Source: Calliphora vicina
Lineage: Eukaryota; Arthropoda; Insecta; Diptera; Calliphoridae
Assembly (NCBI RefSeq): GCF_958450345.1
Contig: NC_088782.1
Coordinates: 111,320,358-111,384,357 of the forward strand
Direction of reading: 5' to 3'
DNA: 64,000 bases
In this document: positions 22,801 through 30,859 of the stretch, one piece after another
How positions within the stretch are numbered: position 1 is the stretch's first letter
How the letters are laid out: the number at the start of each line of letters is the position of its first letter
Translations under genes and position numbers: made by a program
Notes under the pieces: model-generated
Seen by the model: the letters and a program-made list of their open reading frames with translations, nothing else
The model's database searches: none
Told to the model about the DNA's origin: nothing

Positions 22801-23183
22801 TTAAAGCACTTTTAAAGATTTTTTCTAATAAAATTGTTTATTTATCAAATTTTTACACATTATCTAATTCTATATTTTTATTAATTTCCTTTAACAGACG
22901 TTCCCAACCACCGACCATAAGTTGTGCAGCTATAACCTCCACCTCACCCACACCCCATATGAATGGCCAACAACAACAACAGCTGCAGCAACATCTGCTC
23001 TATCAGCAACAAAATCTGAATAGTCCTTTGAAGTTATTGGAACGAAATTATGCTCCCTTGAAAACTCCCACATTATTGAATGGCAATCGTACGCCCAACT
23101 CAGCCTCATCCTCCACATCGACAGCCACAGCATTTGAATGGCCCCGAGTGACTGTAAACAAAATGCACAAGAAAACAACATAA
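1611..23183 (+). CDS. Plp: Pericentrin-like protein (Plp), C-terminal 1378 codons, five exons
   Basis: Spliced as join(1611..1805, 3225..3731, 15733..18770, 18843..18953, 22898..23183), which stays open for 1378 codons and ends at TAA 23181-23183. Every junction has AG/GT splice sites and the phases agree (0, 0, 2, 1 by junction sum). The 5' part of the gene lies outside the window. The protein is almost entirely heptad-rich coiled coil (Glu/Lys/Gln/Leu), broken by Ser/Pro-rich linkers. About residues 1185-1284 match the PACT domain of pericentrin, AKAP450 and Drosophila Plp: HRKALVYQKRYL, then, across an intron, AIIAIQRMKYIGRIW. In Drosophila this domain targets the protein to centrioles and centrosomes and binds calmodulin, and Plp helps to organise the pericentriolar matrix. 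That role is inferred from family knowledge. The tail after PACT is Gln-, Ser- and Thr-rich and low in complexity. Identification as a PACT protein is firm. The symbol Plp rests on this being the single dipteran member known to me. Confidence 0.93.
1846..3150. repeat. 41/42-bp alternating-palindrome satellite filling a Plp intron (array B)
   Basis: About 31 units of the pattern CTATAGAAAACTTGAAGTCA followed by GTGACTGACTTTGAACTTTT occupy most of the 1419-bp intron between exons A and B. GTCAGTGACTGAC is a palindrome around its central base, and TTTTCCTATAGAAAA is nearly one. A block at about 2545-2900 uses a 42-bp variant (TTTCACTTATTTCC), is flanked on both sides by the 41-bp variant, and so has a local higher-order structure. 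The 42-bp block stays open as a 14-residue repeat on the + strand because 42 is a multiple of three; I do not regard it as coding. Confidence 0.93.
3225..3731 (+). CDS. Plp: Plp coding exon B
   Basis: The exon has 169 whole codons, acceptor tttctttccag before 3225 and donor gtgagt at 3732, phase 0 to phase 0. A coiled coil (QLEEFVNTQSRS onward) is followed by a Ser/Thr/Pro-rich linker that includes TPPQGSPVHPSPRQ, then a second helix ending in MRTACV. The linker carries several Ser-Pro pairs that could be kinase sites; this is inferred from composition only. Confidence 0.9.
3732..4937 (+). other. Start of the 12-kb Plp intron, no feature seen
   Basis: AT-rich intron sequence after exon B. 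At about 4660-4860 a loose repeat of 'ttttatgtttatagaa' type occurs several times. No coding or terminal-repeat signal is visible. Confidence 0.5.
4938..5095 (-). mobile_element. INE-1-like (Helentron-type) end fragment
   Basis: It begins with a degenerate copy of the family's terminal sequence (taagagagttatgtatat, then ggttgtgccgaatcttgtat and acccacc). The same sequence occurs intact at 10157, 28890-28943, 45969-46018 and 58876. The TTCGGC/GCCGAA subterminal hairpin followed by a CTTGTTTT end matches my memory of Drosophila INE-1/DINE-1 ends. The copy is truncated. Confidence 0.5.
5096..6420 (-). pseudogene. Mariner transposase relic, split by a MITE
   Basis: On the - strand, 5782-5336 reads FHDDYCQTQQELVKSLG, then CTYKMMLERYKRKSFLHRIITCDEKWIHYDN. 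This is the mariner helix-turn-helix region and the CDEKWI motif around the first catalytic Asp of the D,D34D triad. The region 6363-6130 supplies GQPKKFED, which normally comes just before FHDD. Between them lies an inserted MITE (5762-6129). The remaining C-terminal part to about 5100 is frameshifted. Outer ends are approximate because no clean terminal repeats could be placed. It is dead as it stands. Confidence 0.8.
5762..6129. mobile_element. 368-bp MITE nested in the mariner relic, TTG target duplication
   Basis: The left end AGGCCCAACTATAATATGCA and the right end (read inverted) AGGCCCAACTATAATAGGCA form inverted repeats of about 33 bp. Flanking TTG occurs at 5759-5761 and 6130-6132. 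Removing the element with one TTG restores the mariner reading frame from KKFEDQ into GLESLFHDD. A 3-bp duplication with a GGCCC-type end is seen in PIF/Harbinger MITEs, though TTG is not their usual TWA site, so the superfamily is tentative. The interior has no ORF. Confidence 0.85.
6421..7504 (+). other. AT-rich Plp intron stretch with one isolated satellite-like palindrome
   Basis: At 6852-6865 a lone GGTCAGTGTCTGACC stands in unique AT-rich DNA, the same palindrome type as in arrays A and B. Around 6695-6790 there are 'agtaccga/ggtactttttt' motifs similar to those at 61.2 and 62.2-62.6 kb, suggesting an old dispersed repeat. Nothing else is recognised. Confidence 0.4.
8047..8375 (+). mobile_element. 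INE-1-like element, internal fragment
   Basis: It contains gatagcggagtcgattaagc, catgtccgtctgtctgttga, and later catcgattt-type and 'tacaatgggtcaaaatcgga' blocks in the same order as the full copy at 45215-46018. Both terminal segments are missing. It lies inside the TA-flanked element at 7505-8675. Confidence 0.75.
8376..8639 (-). pseudogene. Possible non-LTR retrotransposon coding fragment
   Basis: The - strand reads AAEETIRYREQRRIDWISND, then SWSLISDKKQL. This resembles the linker after the endonuclease domain of RTE-like non-LTR elements (pattern ..RRKRDDWIS.ETW.LI..RR..). About 90 residues are open and nothing else of the element is adjacent. The match is from memory and short. Confidence 0.35.
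8680..10115 (+). other. Unremarkable AT-rich intron sequence
   Basis: No ORF, tandem array or terminal inverted repeat is seen. Two short 'ttgacaggagc' motifs occur near 9248 and 9275. Confidence 0.5.
10157..11213 (-). mobile_element. INE-1-like element, divergent long variant
   Basis: The left end is acaagtaagagtactatatt and then cggccgtgccgaatctt, which is the family 3' end inverted. The right part has the (GACA)n run and 'ggatatagctcaatcgactt', then 'atataccctcattcacc', which is the family 5' end inverted. The interior has repeated 'ttatatgggagctatg' phrases. Comparing the flanks with the related transposase copy at 42820 places this insertion within the terminal region of the DDE element. 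Confidence 0.7.
11586..12045 (+). mobile_element. INE-1-like element, 5' portion
   Basis: It starts at 'tatatcctccaccttcgcga' and 'gaagggtatatttaagtttg' and runs through the conserved blocks (gatagcggagtcgattaag, aaatcagcaaaatcggtcca, tacaatgggtcaaaatcgga) to a poly-A/poly-T stretch. The 3' hairpin end is missing. It is inserted in transposase relic I. Confidence 0.75.
12721..13479 (+). other. Intron sequence without recognisable features
   Basis: AT-rich, with no ORF of note and no tandem repeat. Confidence 0.45.
13480..14840 (+). repeat. Roughly 38-42-bp satellite in the 12-kb Plp intron
   Basis: Variable tandem units of 'tagcttcaatcgtaggtctt' plus 'tatatagtcctggaa' alternate with 'tagcttcaatcttagccttaagctatcttcaaacttagg' type units in a higher-order pattern, about 33 units in all. 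Its reverse complement (gaagctaaactaagac, tataaagacctacgattg) recurs at 54.74-54.87, 55.77-55.95 and 57.69-57.72 kb, and a decayed + copy lies at 60.88-61.14 kb. Confidence 0.88.
14841..15732 (+). other. End of the 12-kb Plp intron
   Basis: AT-rich sequence ending in the strong pyrimidine tract and acceptor (ctctctctcttcttag) of exon C. Nothing else is seen. Confidence 0.5.
15733..18770 (+). CDS. Plp: Plp large coiled-coil exon C and start of PACT
   Basis: The exon is 3038 nt, with a pyrimidine-rich acceptor (ctctctctcttcttag) and donor gtaagt at 18771. It ends two bases into a Lys codon. It encodes about 1012 residues of nearly continuous coiled coil with two non-coiled gaps. One lies around 16270-16690 (hydrophobic/polar, including TSPLLLPEGSGGF). 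The other is a basic Ser-Pro cluster near 17800-17870 (KSPTESPRKSPR). The last 63 codons start the PACT domain (LEERCNHLLGRYLRVESHRK). If the following intron were kept, the protein would end right after KKKLK. Confidence 0.95.
18843..18953 (+). CDS. Plp: Plp exon D, second half of PACT domain
   Basis: This 111-nt exon has acceptor tttattttcag and donor gtgagt at 18954. The split Lys codon is completed by the first base. It encodes TVALAIIAIQRMKYIGRIW and then a basic stretch (HTGKRIVSK). This hydrophobic/basic helix is the highly conserved end of PACT domains and resembles a calmodulin-binding helix. It follows the previous exon after a 72-bp intron, very short compared with the other introns of this gene. 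Confidence 0.93.
18954..19836 (+). other. Start of the last Plp intron
   Basis: The intron runs from 18954 to 22897. This first part is AT-rich with no recognisable repeat or ORF. Confidence 0.45.
19837..20650 (+). repeat. Roughly 122-bp satellite in the last Plp intron
   Basis: About 6.5 units begin at ggccatattggatccgcc and recur near 19958, 20080, 20202, 20322, 20442 and 20566. Each contains CGCCGCCATATTGGATCCGC, 'catcagattcgaaatcagca', 'ttgagtatccccatatactg' and 'atgtaaatcagaagacattt'. Unit divergence is modest and the last units are the most altered. On the - strand two units are open, but this is a by-product of the repeat. Confidence 0.92.
20651..21788 (+). repeat. Intron stretch with a dispersed repeat of unknown class
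   Basis: The blocks 21060-21245 and 21440-21780 share 'ttatttcaaaattt', 'aggaaaaa(ca)tt', 'gaattgtagttcat' and 'ttttcgaagaaatctaa' in the same order. A third copy is at about 25215-25430, outside the gene. No terminal repeat or ORF could be defined. Confidence 0.5.
21789..21948. mobile_element. 160-bp TTAA-flanked MITE or hairpin
   Basis: Inverted ends (TCTAATGATTAAGCATGCCT near the left, TCTAATGCTTAAGCATGCCT inverted on the right) lie between TTAA at 21785-21788 and TTAA at 21949-21952. TTAA duplication and a CCC-start on the left suggest piggyBac type, but the right end lacks the CCC. CCCTCTAA also follows the right TTAA, so exact boundaries are uncertain. Confidence 0.5.
22339..22476. mobile_element. 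138-bp MITE, PIF/Harbinger-like, TAA target duplication
   Basis: The ends GGGCCTTATTCAGAAACACG and, inverted, GGTCTTAATTCAGAAACACG continue as inverted repeats for about 45 bp and make the element a near-perfect hairpin. TAA flanks both sides (22336-22338 and 22477-22479). GGGCC-type ends with a 3-bp TWA duplication are typical of PIF/Harbinger MITEs. Confidence 0.78.
22898..23183 (+). CDS. Plp: Plp terminal coding exon E
   Basis: The acceptor is tttcctttaacag before 22898, and the exon completes a codon split after two bases. It encodes KRSQPPTISCAAITS, a Gln-rich run, a Ser/Thr/Ala stretch and the end VNKMHKKTT, then TAA. The tail is low complexity and probably unstructured. The complementary strand is also open here but shows no coding sense. 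Confidence 0.88.
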
Positions 23184-23830
23184 TCATTATTTTAGTTAAA
23201 CTAAACCACAAATTATAAATTTATTTTAAAAACCAACAAACAAAAAATGCTCAAATTGTAATTGAAGCCATATTTATATAACAAATAGTAATTTAAGAAC
23301 TTTTTTTTAAATATTAAATGTAAGAAATTCTAAAACCTAATTTGTAATCATCAATGGAGATTTTAAGTGTAAATTGTTATTTTTATTTTAAATTTGTTTA
23401 CATTAATATTCTGCAAAACCCAGTATTTCCAGTTAAAACTTTTTTTATTTGTGAGTAAATTCGCCCTTAAGTCCAGTCCTAAGTCATAATTTTGTAGTTT
23501 GTATACTCAGTCTAAGTTGACCATGTTTAAGTATGTTTAAGTTTTAGTGTTTAAAATCCCTTTTTTTATTGTATTGAGTTTTATATTTTTTTTAAATTTC
23601 ATTATTTATTGTTTTTAATTTGTATTTTTTACTTTTTAGTTTTAAATTTGAAAACTTTTTTATAATAAAAAAACCATTAATAATACCTTAATAATGATTA
23701 ATTTTCAGTTGTTTTTCTTTTAATTATCATTTTAGTTCAAAAAAAAAATATATTGAAAATAAAGTGCCTTACAAATGAAAGAAACATATAAAATTTATTA
23801 AAATGTAAAAATAAAAACAAAATAAAATTA
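23184..23830 (+). other. Plp 3' UTR and candidate polyadenylation signals
   Basis: AT-rich non-coding sequence follows the Plp stop. AATAAA hexamers lie at 23664-23669, 23758-23763, 23810-23815 and 23821-23826. Any of these could end the transcript, and the sequence alone does not decide which. The length is typical for a fly 3' UTR. Confidence 0.5.
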
Positions 23831-25214
23831 ATGAAAATGAGTTCAAATTATAAAAGAAAAGTTGTTTGTTTTTATTTCTAGTTAAAACTGCATTAAAATA
23901 ATAATATTCAGCTTTTAGTTATGGCGATCCCTTTAAAATGCTTAAAAAACAAAATCATTTTTATTTCCCTTAAACAAACATAAAATTCCATGTATGGCAC
24001 ACCCTTACTCAGTAGACTGGTTTAAAAATTCAATTTTATAATTTTCACCTAAATACCAGGTCCTCAGAATTCAGCAGCAGGGTGCATTTTTTAATTGAAA
24101 AATTTTTGACCCGGAAAAAAATAACATACCTTAAGGCTGTACATTAAAATTAATTTTACACACAAAGCTTATGGAGCAAATATTTTTATTTAGCTCCTAA
24201 AAGTATGTGACAGTTTTGCTAAAAGTTGCATTTTTCTGCTATAGCAGGGTTACCACTATAAAATATAAAGAAATTATCAAGGGAAACTATAATAAAAGAC
24301 TGGTATTGCTAAAATTTGTAGTTTAAATGGAATTTATTTAAAAAAAATGATTTTTATCAAGTTTGTTACAATATAACACCGGAACACCAACACAAAATAT
24401 AAAAAATAAAGAAATTACCAAGGGAAACTAAAATAAAAGACTGGTAATGCTAAAATTTATAATTTAAATGGAATTTATTTAAAAATATTATTTAATGATT
24501 TTTATCAAGCTTTTTACAATATAACGCCGGAAGTTTTATGCATCAATATAAACTGAATTTATAATATTAAGGTATTCTATTTTATGTCGACTCTGGTTGG
24601 ATTTTTACCATCTTCTATTTGAATGACTTGTAACTTGTAACATCATTATAAAATTTACATTCATAGACATTGATCTGGGAAGAGATTCTGAAACGAAAGG
24701 GATAATAATGTGTTATAACGTGTTTATTACAAAATTCTGGGAAAAAACTATTAAACAAGGTTTATTAATATTTAATATATTTGGGTTAGGAAAATACATT
24801 ACAAAGGACTTCAAAACGGTTGTTCTTCTTTAATTAAAATGTAGTTAATTTGATTATATATGAATTTGTTTAATAACTTCTAAATGAGTAGTGCGAAAAT
24901 AAGAAAGATTTATCAAGTAAAGATATCCTTTCAAAAGACAGCACGTTTGTTAAAATCAAATGACTCATTCCACAGTTATTCAATGCTGAACTAATTGTTT
25001 ACAAAAACGTCTGCGATGTCCCACTTCAGAGGGCTATACATTATTAAGGAGTAGAATATATGATTTGAATTTTAAGTTTGGGTCGAAATATTTTGGAATT
25101 ACCCAATATTGAAATGTTTACAAAACGTTTTAATGATTTTTGAACTGTTCGCATGCCGCATTCTATTTTAAGCAGTTTTAAGTTAACATTTGTTAAAAAA
25201 AGCTATTTATATAC
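23831..25214 (+). repeat. Intergenic AT-rich stretch with a direct duplication
   Basis: 24256-24388 and 24396-24534 are direct copies of about 140 bp sharing 'agggaaactataataaaaga', 'ctggtattgctaaaattt', 'ggaatttatttaaaaa' and 'caatataacaccggaa'. No gene is seen between the Plp 3' end and the relics beyond 25.2 kb. Confidence 0.6.
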
Positions 25215-25433
25215 AAGATAAAACCCGTAGGCTTATTTCACAATTCGATTCTAAAGGAAAATCATTTACATTTTCAGGAATTGTAGTTCGCGGTTGTTTC
25301 GTTTTCGATTCGTAAGCTAACACTTTCGAATTAAAATGTATTAAGCATAAAAAATCGAAAACTTTTCAATGAATTTTCGAAGAAATCTAACAAACCTGAG
25401 ACCAATCTGTCGTTTACTTACTAAACGACAGAG

Positions 25434-25770
25434 CACGAAAATTGAAGTCAAATTTTATAAAAAATATAGCTGCTGCATAATGGATGACGAAACGTATGTT
25501 CTGGAAAATTGTTCGCAGCTTCCGGAGCAATATTTTTAAGTTGCTGATGCTCGAGGGAATGTTGTAGAAAAGTTTAGGAGCCAAAAGCAGAAAATTTTTC
25601 CAAAATGTTCTGGGTATGGCAAGCAATATGCAGTTGCGCCAATAGAAGCCAAACATTTGTTACAAATGGCTCTATAAATACCGAAATTGACATTAAGGAA
25701 TGTTTACAAAAGAGGATGCTTCCATTCAAAAGACTTCTTAATGCTAAGGCTTTTTCGACCTCAAATAGTC
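25434..25770 (+). pseudogene. Tc1/mariner (DDE) transposase relic II
   Basis: The + strand reads KYSCCIMDDETYVLENCSQL, then a stop, then FWVWQAICSCANRSQTF and IKECLQKRMLPFKRLLNA. The MDDETYV block around a catalytic Asp pair and the VWQAICSC / CLQKR blocks are the same as in relics I, III and IV. It is frameshifted and truncated on both sides. A foldback element begins 50 bp downstream. Confidence 0.8.
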
Positions 25771-25822
25771 AGTTAAAAAGACATTTCATATACAGTCCAA
25801 ACTTTAATCCCACAACTCACAG

Positions 25823-26680
25823 TGGTTTAAAAACTTTTTTTTTTTTGGAAATAATTCGGTATCTTGGGAACGAAATTTCACATGGTTTGAGCTGAGTTGA
25901 TTTACGTTTGTTCAGCTTCCTAGCGCTAATGGGGGCAAGTACGTAGCCCCTCAAAGTTGGTCACCTCGGGTCTCAAATTTTTAAAAAAAAATCCATTTAT
26001 GATCCGAATGAGCTGAAATTTTGAATATAAATAGTCCTTGAGAAGATCTACAAAAAATAATCTTAATATTAGTTGAAGAGATATTCAGGTTTATTGATTT
26101 ATTTTTTTAATTTTGCTCGATCTTTTTATGATTTTTTAGATATGGCGGGCCTACGGAGGGTCGAAATTTATGTTTAAAATATCAGCTATTTTGGCGATAA
26201 AATTTTTCAAAGGGGCCATGGTTTGTTGAACTTCTAAGGAGTAAATAAAGGCTTTTTGTATAAGTATTTAATATTGTTGAAAACACTATGACTTGTGGAT
26301 TTCATTTACCTTAAAAACTAACAAAAAAATTCATATGGTGATTTTCCACGAATAAAAATATAAAATTTGAATTAATGTAAAATTCTAACAATTAAAGATA
26401 ACATAACAAAATTTAAAATCAATATAGACTCAAATGTCCTTAAATCAATGGCATTACAATTTTTGAAATTTTTTATTTTCAAATACTGAAATTCCTAAAA
26501 TGAGGAAAATGTGTTCCAAAAACTGAGTTTTTTTTAGAAAAGTGCCTACTGTGAAGGAAGCTGAACAAACGTAAATCAACTCGAAAACACCTCAGCTCAT
26601 ACCATGTGAAATTTCGTAACAATATCTCCAATAGTTCCCAAGATACCGTATTATTTTCAAAAAAAAAAGTTTTTAAACCA
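25823..26680. mobile_element. 858-bp foldback element with long inverted ends
   Basis: The ends TGGTTTAAAAAC at 25823 and its complement at 26680 are followed inward by matching blocks for roughly 100 bp: a poly-T run, 'cggtatcttgggaac', 'gaaatttcacatggt', 'gagctgag' and 'gttgatttacgtttgttcag', 'cttcct'. The right arm has small extra insertions. No clear target duplication is visible. The interior holds 'gggggcaagtacgtagcccc' and AT-rich DNA without an ORF. Confidence 0.72.
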
Positions 26681-26689
26681 ATAGATTAC

Positions 26690-27270
26690 TTCTGGTGGGT
26701 AAAAAACCACTTTCTAAAAACAAACGTTTAAAGTGACTACACTATACGTTACTTAGAGACACTAAAGTGACAATTGACTACATGCTAGGTTACTCGAGAA
26801 AGCAAAAAGAAAATAAATATATCAACACAATTTGTATAAAACCAGTTTGTACAAAGTGACAACACTCTGGATTACTTAGAGACACTTAAGTAACAATTGA
26901 CTTCACGCTAAATTACCTGGGATTTATAAAGTAACCGCTTGACTTATATCTGAACTACAAAGAGCACATACTTATCAAATAGCCCAAAATATACAAATTG
27001 GAGCCAGCCAAGTGACAATTACTTTCTTTAAGGGATACATTGACTACTTGCTTAACTACTAGGATATTTATGAAATACAAATAAATTTTTTGTTGGATTT
27101 TGGCATATCAATTAAATATTAGCCAAAGTTTCCATTGTATTATCAACCATTGTATATTCTTATCACCCACAGTGATTTTAGTCTAATGGAATTTGTAAGT
27201 TTTTCGAAATCCGTGTTATTTCAAATTTCAATCTATCAAATGAATAAAATTGCATCAAGATTATCACCTA
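26690..27270 (+). other. Intergenic AT-rich stretch, no feature
   Basis: A loose repeat of 'aagtgacaac...actacttagagacact' occurs at about 26725-26900. Nothing else is seen. Confidence 0.4.
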
Positions 27271-27576
27271 ATTATACCCTTCACCTTCGTGAGAAGGGTA
27301 TATATAAGTTTGTCATTCCGTTTGTAAATTCCACAATATAATTTTCCGACCCTATAAAGTATATATATTCTGGATTCTGTCCGTCTGTCTGTCCGTCTGT
27401 TGAAATCAATTTTTTGAAGTCCGCAGATATCCTCGGGATCCAAATCCTCAATAATTCTGTCAGACATGCTTTCGAGAAGTTTCATATTTAAAATCAGCAA
27501 AATCGTTCCACAAATGGCTGAGATATGAGGAAAAAACCAGGACAACCTCGATTTTTTTTTACCTATTTTTGACCTA

Positions 27577-27806
27577 CACACACCCTCAAAAGTGATCAAA
27601 CACCAGCCAATTTTTTGTTTTTTTTAGGATAAAGAAAATCATTATAGTCCGACTTAAATCTTTTTTTCACAACCGAATCTATTATTCAACTCAATCTCCA
27701 ACAAACCGAAACATTATAATTTTAATCGATGAATAAATTTTAGGATTTTCATTATCTTAAAAAAATCAAATATTTTTTGGAGTATACTCACTTTTGAGGC
27801 TCACTG
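27577..27806. mobile_element. 230-bp MITE, TA target, nested in an INE-1-like copy
   Basis: The left end CACACACCCTCAAAAGTGAT and the right end (inverted) CAGTGAGCCTCAAAAGTGAG share CCTCAAAAGTGA. TA occurs at 27575-27576 and 27807-27808. Removing the insert restores 'gacctatatctggatt', the uninterrupted form seen in other copies such as 45640. It is a Tc1/mariner-type non-autonomous element. Confidence 0.8.
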
Positions 27807-27862
27807 TATATCTGGATTACTATGTCATTAATATAGACAATATGGATATCTAATGATAGATA

Positions 27863-28565
27863 CAGTGAGACCTCGATTATCCGTAATGGTCGGGACCGGG
27901 AGCATTCTGGATAATCAATTTTCCCGGTTAATTGAGTACCAATTTTAAGTAGTTTTTTAATACATATAGTTTTTCGATAATGACATTTACGACTTTATAT
28001 TGCACCCTGATCTATCAGTTGGATCAATATCGTCCAATTTGGTGGACAAACTTTCACAATAACGTTTTCAGCATTAAGGCAAACTGCTCTCAGGTAAACA
28101 ATTGCAAAAAATGTCTGTTTAATCTCCATTGGTGATTTTTTTCATTGATGAATTTTTCCACGAAAATAGTAGCAGCATATAATCAGCTGCATTAAGTTTG
28201 TGAATACAATGTCGCTTTTTTATTTAATTTTGAGTGAAATATTTTAGCCTTTTCTTCGCTGTTAATCCAGAAATTGGAGTTCTTTTAAATCTTTCATTCC
28301 GGAACCATTCATAAACAGCAAAATCTATATTTGTATATGCTTCCGAATCATCGTATGCAATAGAGGGAATTCCCCTTTTTCGTTTTATTCACATTGTTCA
28401 AATTGATTGTTCAAAGATAATCGAAAAAAATTATGCTTATAATCAAGGATAATTAAGGTTAATCGGTGCAAAAAAAATTAAATCGATCCAAAAATATTTA
28501 AATTTTCTTTCCCGGTTTATTGATGTTGCCGGTTAATCGAATCACGGATAATCGAGGCCTCACTG
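27863..28565. mobile_element. 703-bp pogo/Tigger-like element, TA target, nested in an INE-1-like copy
   Basis: The ends CAGTGAGACCTCGATTATCC and, inverted, CAGTGAGGCCTCGATTATCC match the pogo/Tigger terminal type. TA flanks (27861-27862 and 28566-28567), and the empty site 'gatagatatttcaaag' is seen in sister copies. On the - strand at about 28380-28250 a fragment reads VYEWFRNERFKRTPISG, which resembles the CENP-B-type helix-turn-helix (LY.WF...R..GIPVSG) of pogo transposases. The rest of the transposase is deleted or decayed. Confidence 0.82.
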
Positions 28566-28943
28566 TATTTCAAAGACCTTTGCAACAACGTATCTAAGAC
28601 CATAGTAAGTTGAATCTACAATGGGTCAAAATCGGAAAAAAATATTTTTTAAACCGAATTTTTTTTTCACCAAAAAAAAACATTTTTTTTTTAAAATTTA
28701 AAAAATTTTAAATTTAAATTATTTTGTGAGTAGTATAATTGGAACCGATTATGGCCTTTTGGCTAGGATTCTATAAATTTAAATTTAAAAAAAAAAATTT
28801 TCCAAAAAATTAAAAAAACAACTGGAAAAAAAATTAATTTTGTTTACCTAAAAATATTTAAAATTTGTATTTCGAAGTAGTATATAAGTTTGTTGAAGGG
28901 TATATAAGATTCGGCACAGCCGTATATAGTTCTCTTACTTGTT

Positions 28944-30840
28944 TTAATACAATTACATTCAACAATAAAAGCATTGCCAGTCCTTAGTGGGTTAATTGAT
29001 TAATATCCTTGCAATCAACAGGTTTTACTCGCACCAGGCATTACATTACAAATTGTAAAAAATTATTATGCTCTTTTGTTATTCAAGATGTAAAAGTAAT
29101 AATGTCCTACAAAACGCCTACAAAATATAAAGCAACAGTACCAACAACAAATAATCACAACAACAACAACAAACACTAGCAATTACATAAAACTTTTATT
29201 TGATTGTTTTCAAACAGGAAAAAGAGAGGGAAAGTTAAATGAGAGTGAAATAATAATAATAAACCGCTATGAAAGAAAAAGCTTTTTATGGCAAAGCTTT
29301 TTCCATAGACTTGTAAACACAAACAAAACATATGGAAAACAAACATGACAAATTACGTTGAAACACAACATTTCATATCCTGACGTGGTGCGAAATACTC
29401 GTAAAAAATAAACAAACGGTTGTTGAACAAAAACAAATGAATTTGATTTTGATAAAAACGGCTTATTTATAAAAAAAAAATATTGAAAATTTTGAAAAAA
29501 AAAACATTTTTTAGAAAAAAAAAAGTGGAACAGATTTTCTTGAATGAAAAATATAATATAAAGATAAATACAAATTGTGGATAATATTTTGATATAAATT
29601 TTGAAAATATTTTTAAATATAAAATTTTGAAAAAATGAAATTTTGAAAGTGAAAACTAATTGCAATTTATAAAAAAGAGAATTTTTTTAAGGAAAATAAT
29701 TTTGGTATAAAGAAAAATTTTTAAATTTTGTGTAAAATAAATAAATTAATAGAAAAAAATGAATTTTTTTTTTTTAAAAAATTAAATTTTGTTATAAAAA
29801 AAATTCAAATTTTTAAAACATAAAGGTAAGCTAAGTTTATATCATGATAAATATTGCAATATTTAGTAACAAGTTTTTTTATAATTATAAAATTTTTTTC
29901 AATATTTTTATTTTTAAGCCAAATTGCAAAATTTTCTCAAATTTCCTGCAATATGTTAGCAATTATGTTTTATGATATTATGTGTATATGTGAGCAGATA
30001 CTTATTTTGAATTTATATTTTTTTTATCACCATCTTTGAAACCTTTACTGCCACAGTTTGAGTATTATTATTATTATTGTTATGTATTTTTATCAGGGAT
30101 TATTTTTCTATCTTTAGTACTATTTGTCTTATCTAGCAATTTATTTTATTTTTTTCCTGCTGCTGCCCACGTTTCCCGTGTTTTTGGTTTTATTTTTTCC
30201 CAACAAAGTGCTAAAATTACAAGGGCTTTTATGGTTTTGAATTATTCTATTTTTTGTGTGTAACTTTTCCCAGATAAAATAACAAATCAGTTTTGTACTT
30301 GTCTTACATATTAAAATGTATTTTTTTCTATTTTTCTCTTTTTTTTGGGGACTTTGTAGGGGTCCTATTCCATTTTAGTTGCTGTTTGGAGGGTTATTTG
30401 TTCATTATTTTTGTCACTATAGAAAAATAGACATATTTTGTAAAGCCTTATTTTGGAATCTATCTGTGTTTATGTGTGTGAACAGCAGCATAGTTTTAGG
30501 CTTCAATTGTAGTGTTTTGGAATTTCCTATTGTGTGCTTGTAGGGAGTAAAATTGTGTGTTTGTAAATAAAATGTTTGACATCTACACGTGTTGTCAATC
30601 TCTGTAAATGGCCAACTACTGTCTGCCTAAATTTAGTTAAGTAAAATTAATTTATTTACACTATAAAATCGCAAATTGAAATTTTACGTGTCAGCTTATG
30701 TTGACAAACTTTGACTTTCACATAGATTTTTGGTAAAATTTCTGACAGCAGGTGTCAATAGCTCGCAATATTTTACTACTATGAACAAACTGCGGAATTT
30801 GTCCAGTTATTATTTAATTTTTAACTCTTGGAAAATAACA
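28944..30840 (+). other. Long AT-rich intergenic stretch
   Basis: It holds CAA-repeat patches (29150-29180), long A/T runs (29460-29830) and unstructured AT-rich DNA. Open frames here are short and phenylalanine/isoleucine-rich, as expected of T-rich DNA, so no gene is called. Confidence 0.5.
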
Positions 30841-30859
30841 GGAAGGAAGAATTTTCTAA

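Larger units (their letters stand above)
27274..28943 (+). mobile_element. INE-1-like element with two nested MITEs
   Basis: The 5' end is tatacccttcaccttcgtga then gaagggtatatataagtttg. The 3' end is gaagggtatataagattcgg then cacagccgtatatagttctc, ttacttgtttt. About 740 bp is element; the rest is the TA-site insertions at 27577-27806 and 27863-28565. The ends pair with each other (ACCCTTCACC / GGTGAAGGGT type) and the 3' hairpin matches recalled Drosophila INE-1, so I class it as a Helentron-associated element. Confidence 0.8.

Noticed and set aside
29267..29665. A 132-codon Phe/Ile-rich open frame on the - strand and similar ones at 29.8-30.3 kb
   Set aside because: The composition is that of poly-T-rich DNA; no start context, signal or conserved motif is seen.
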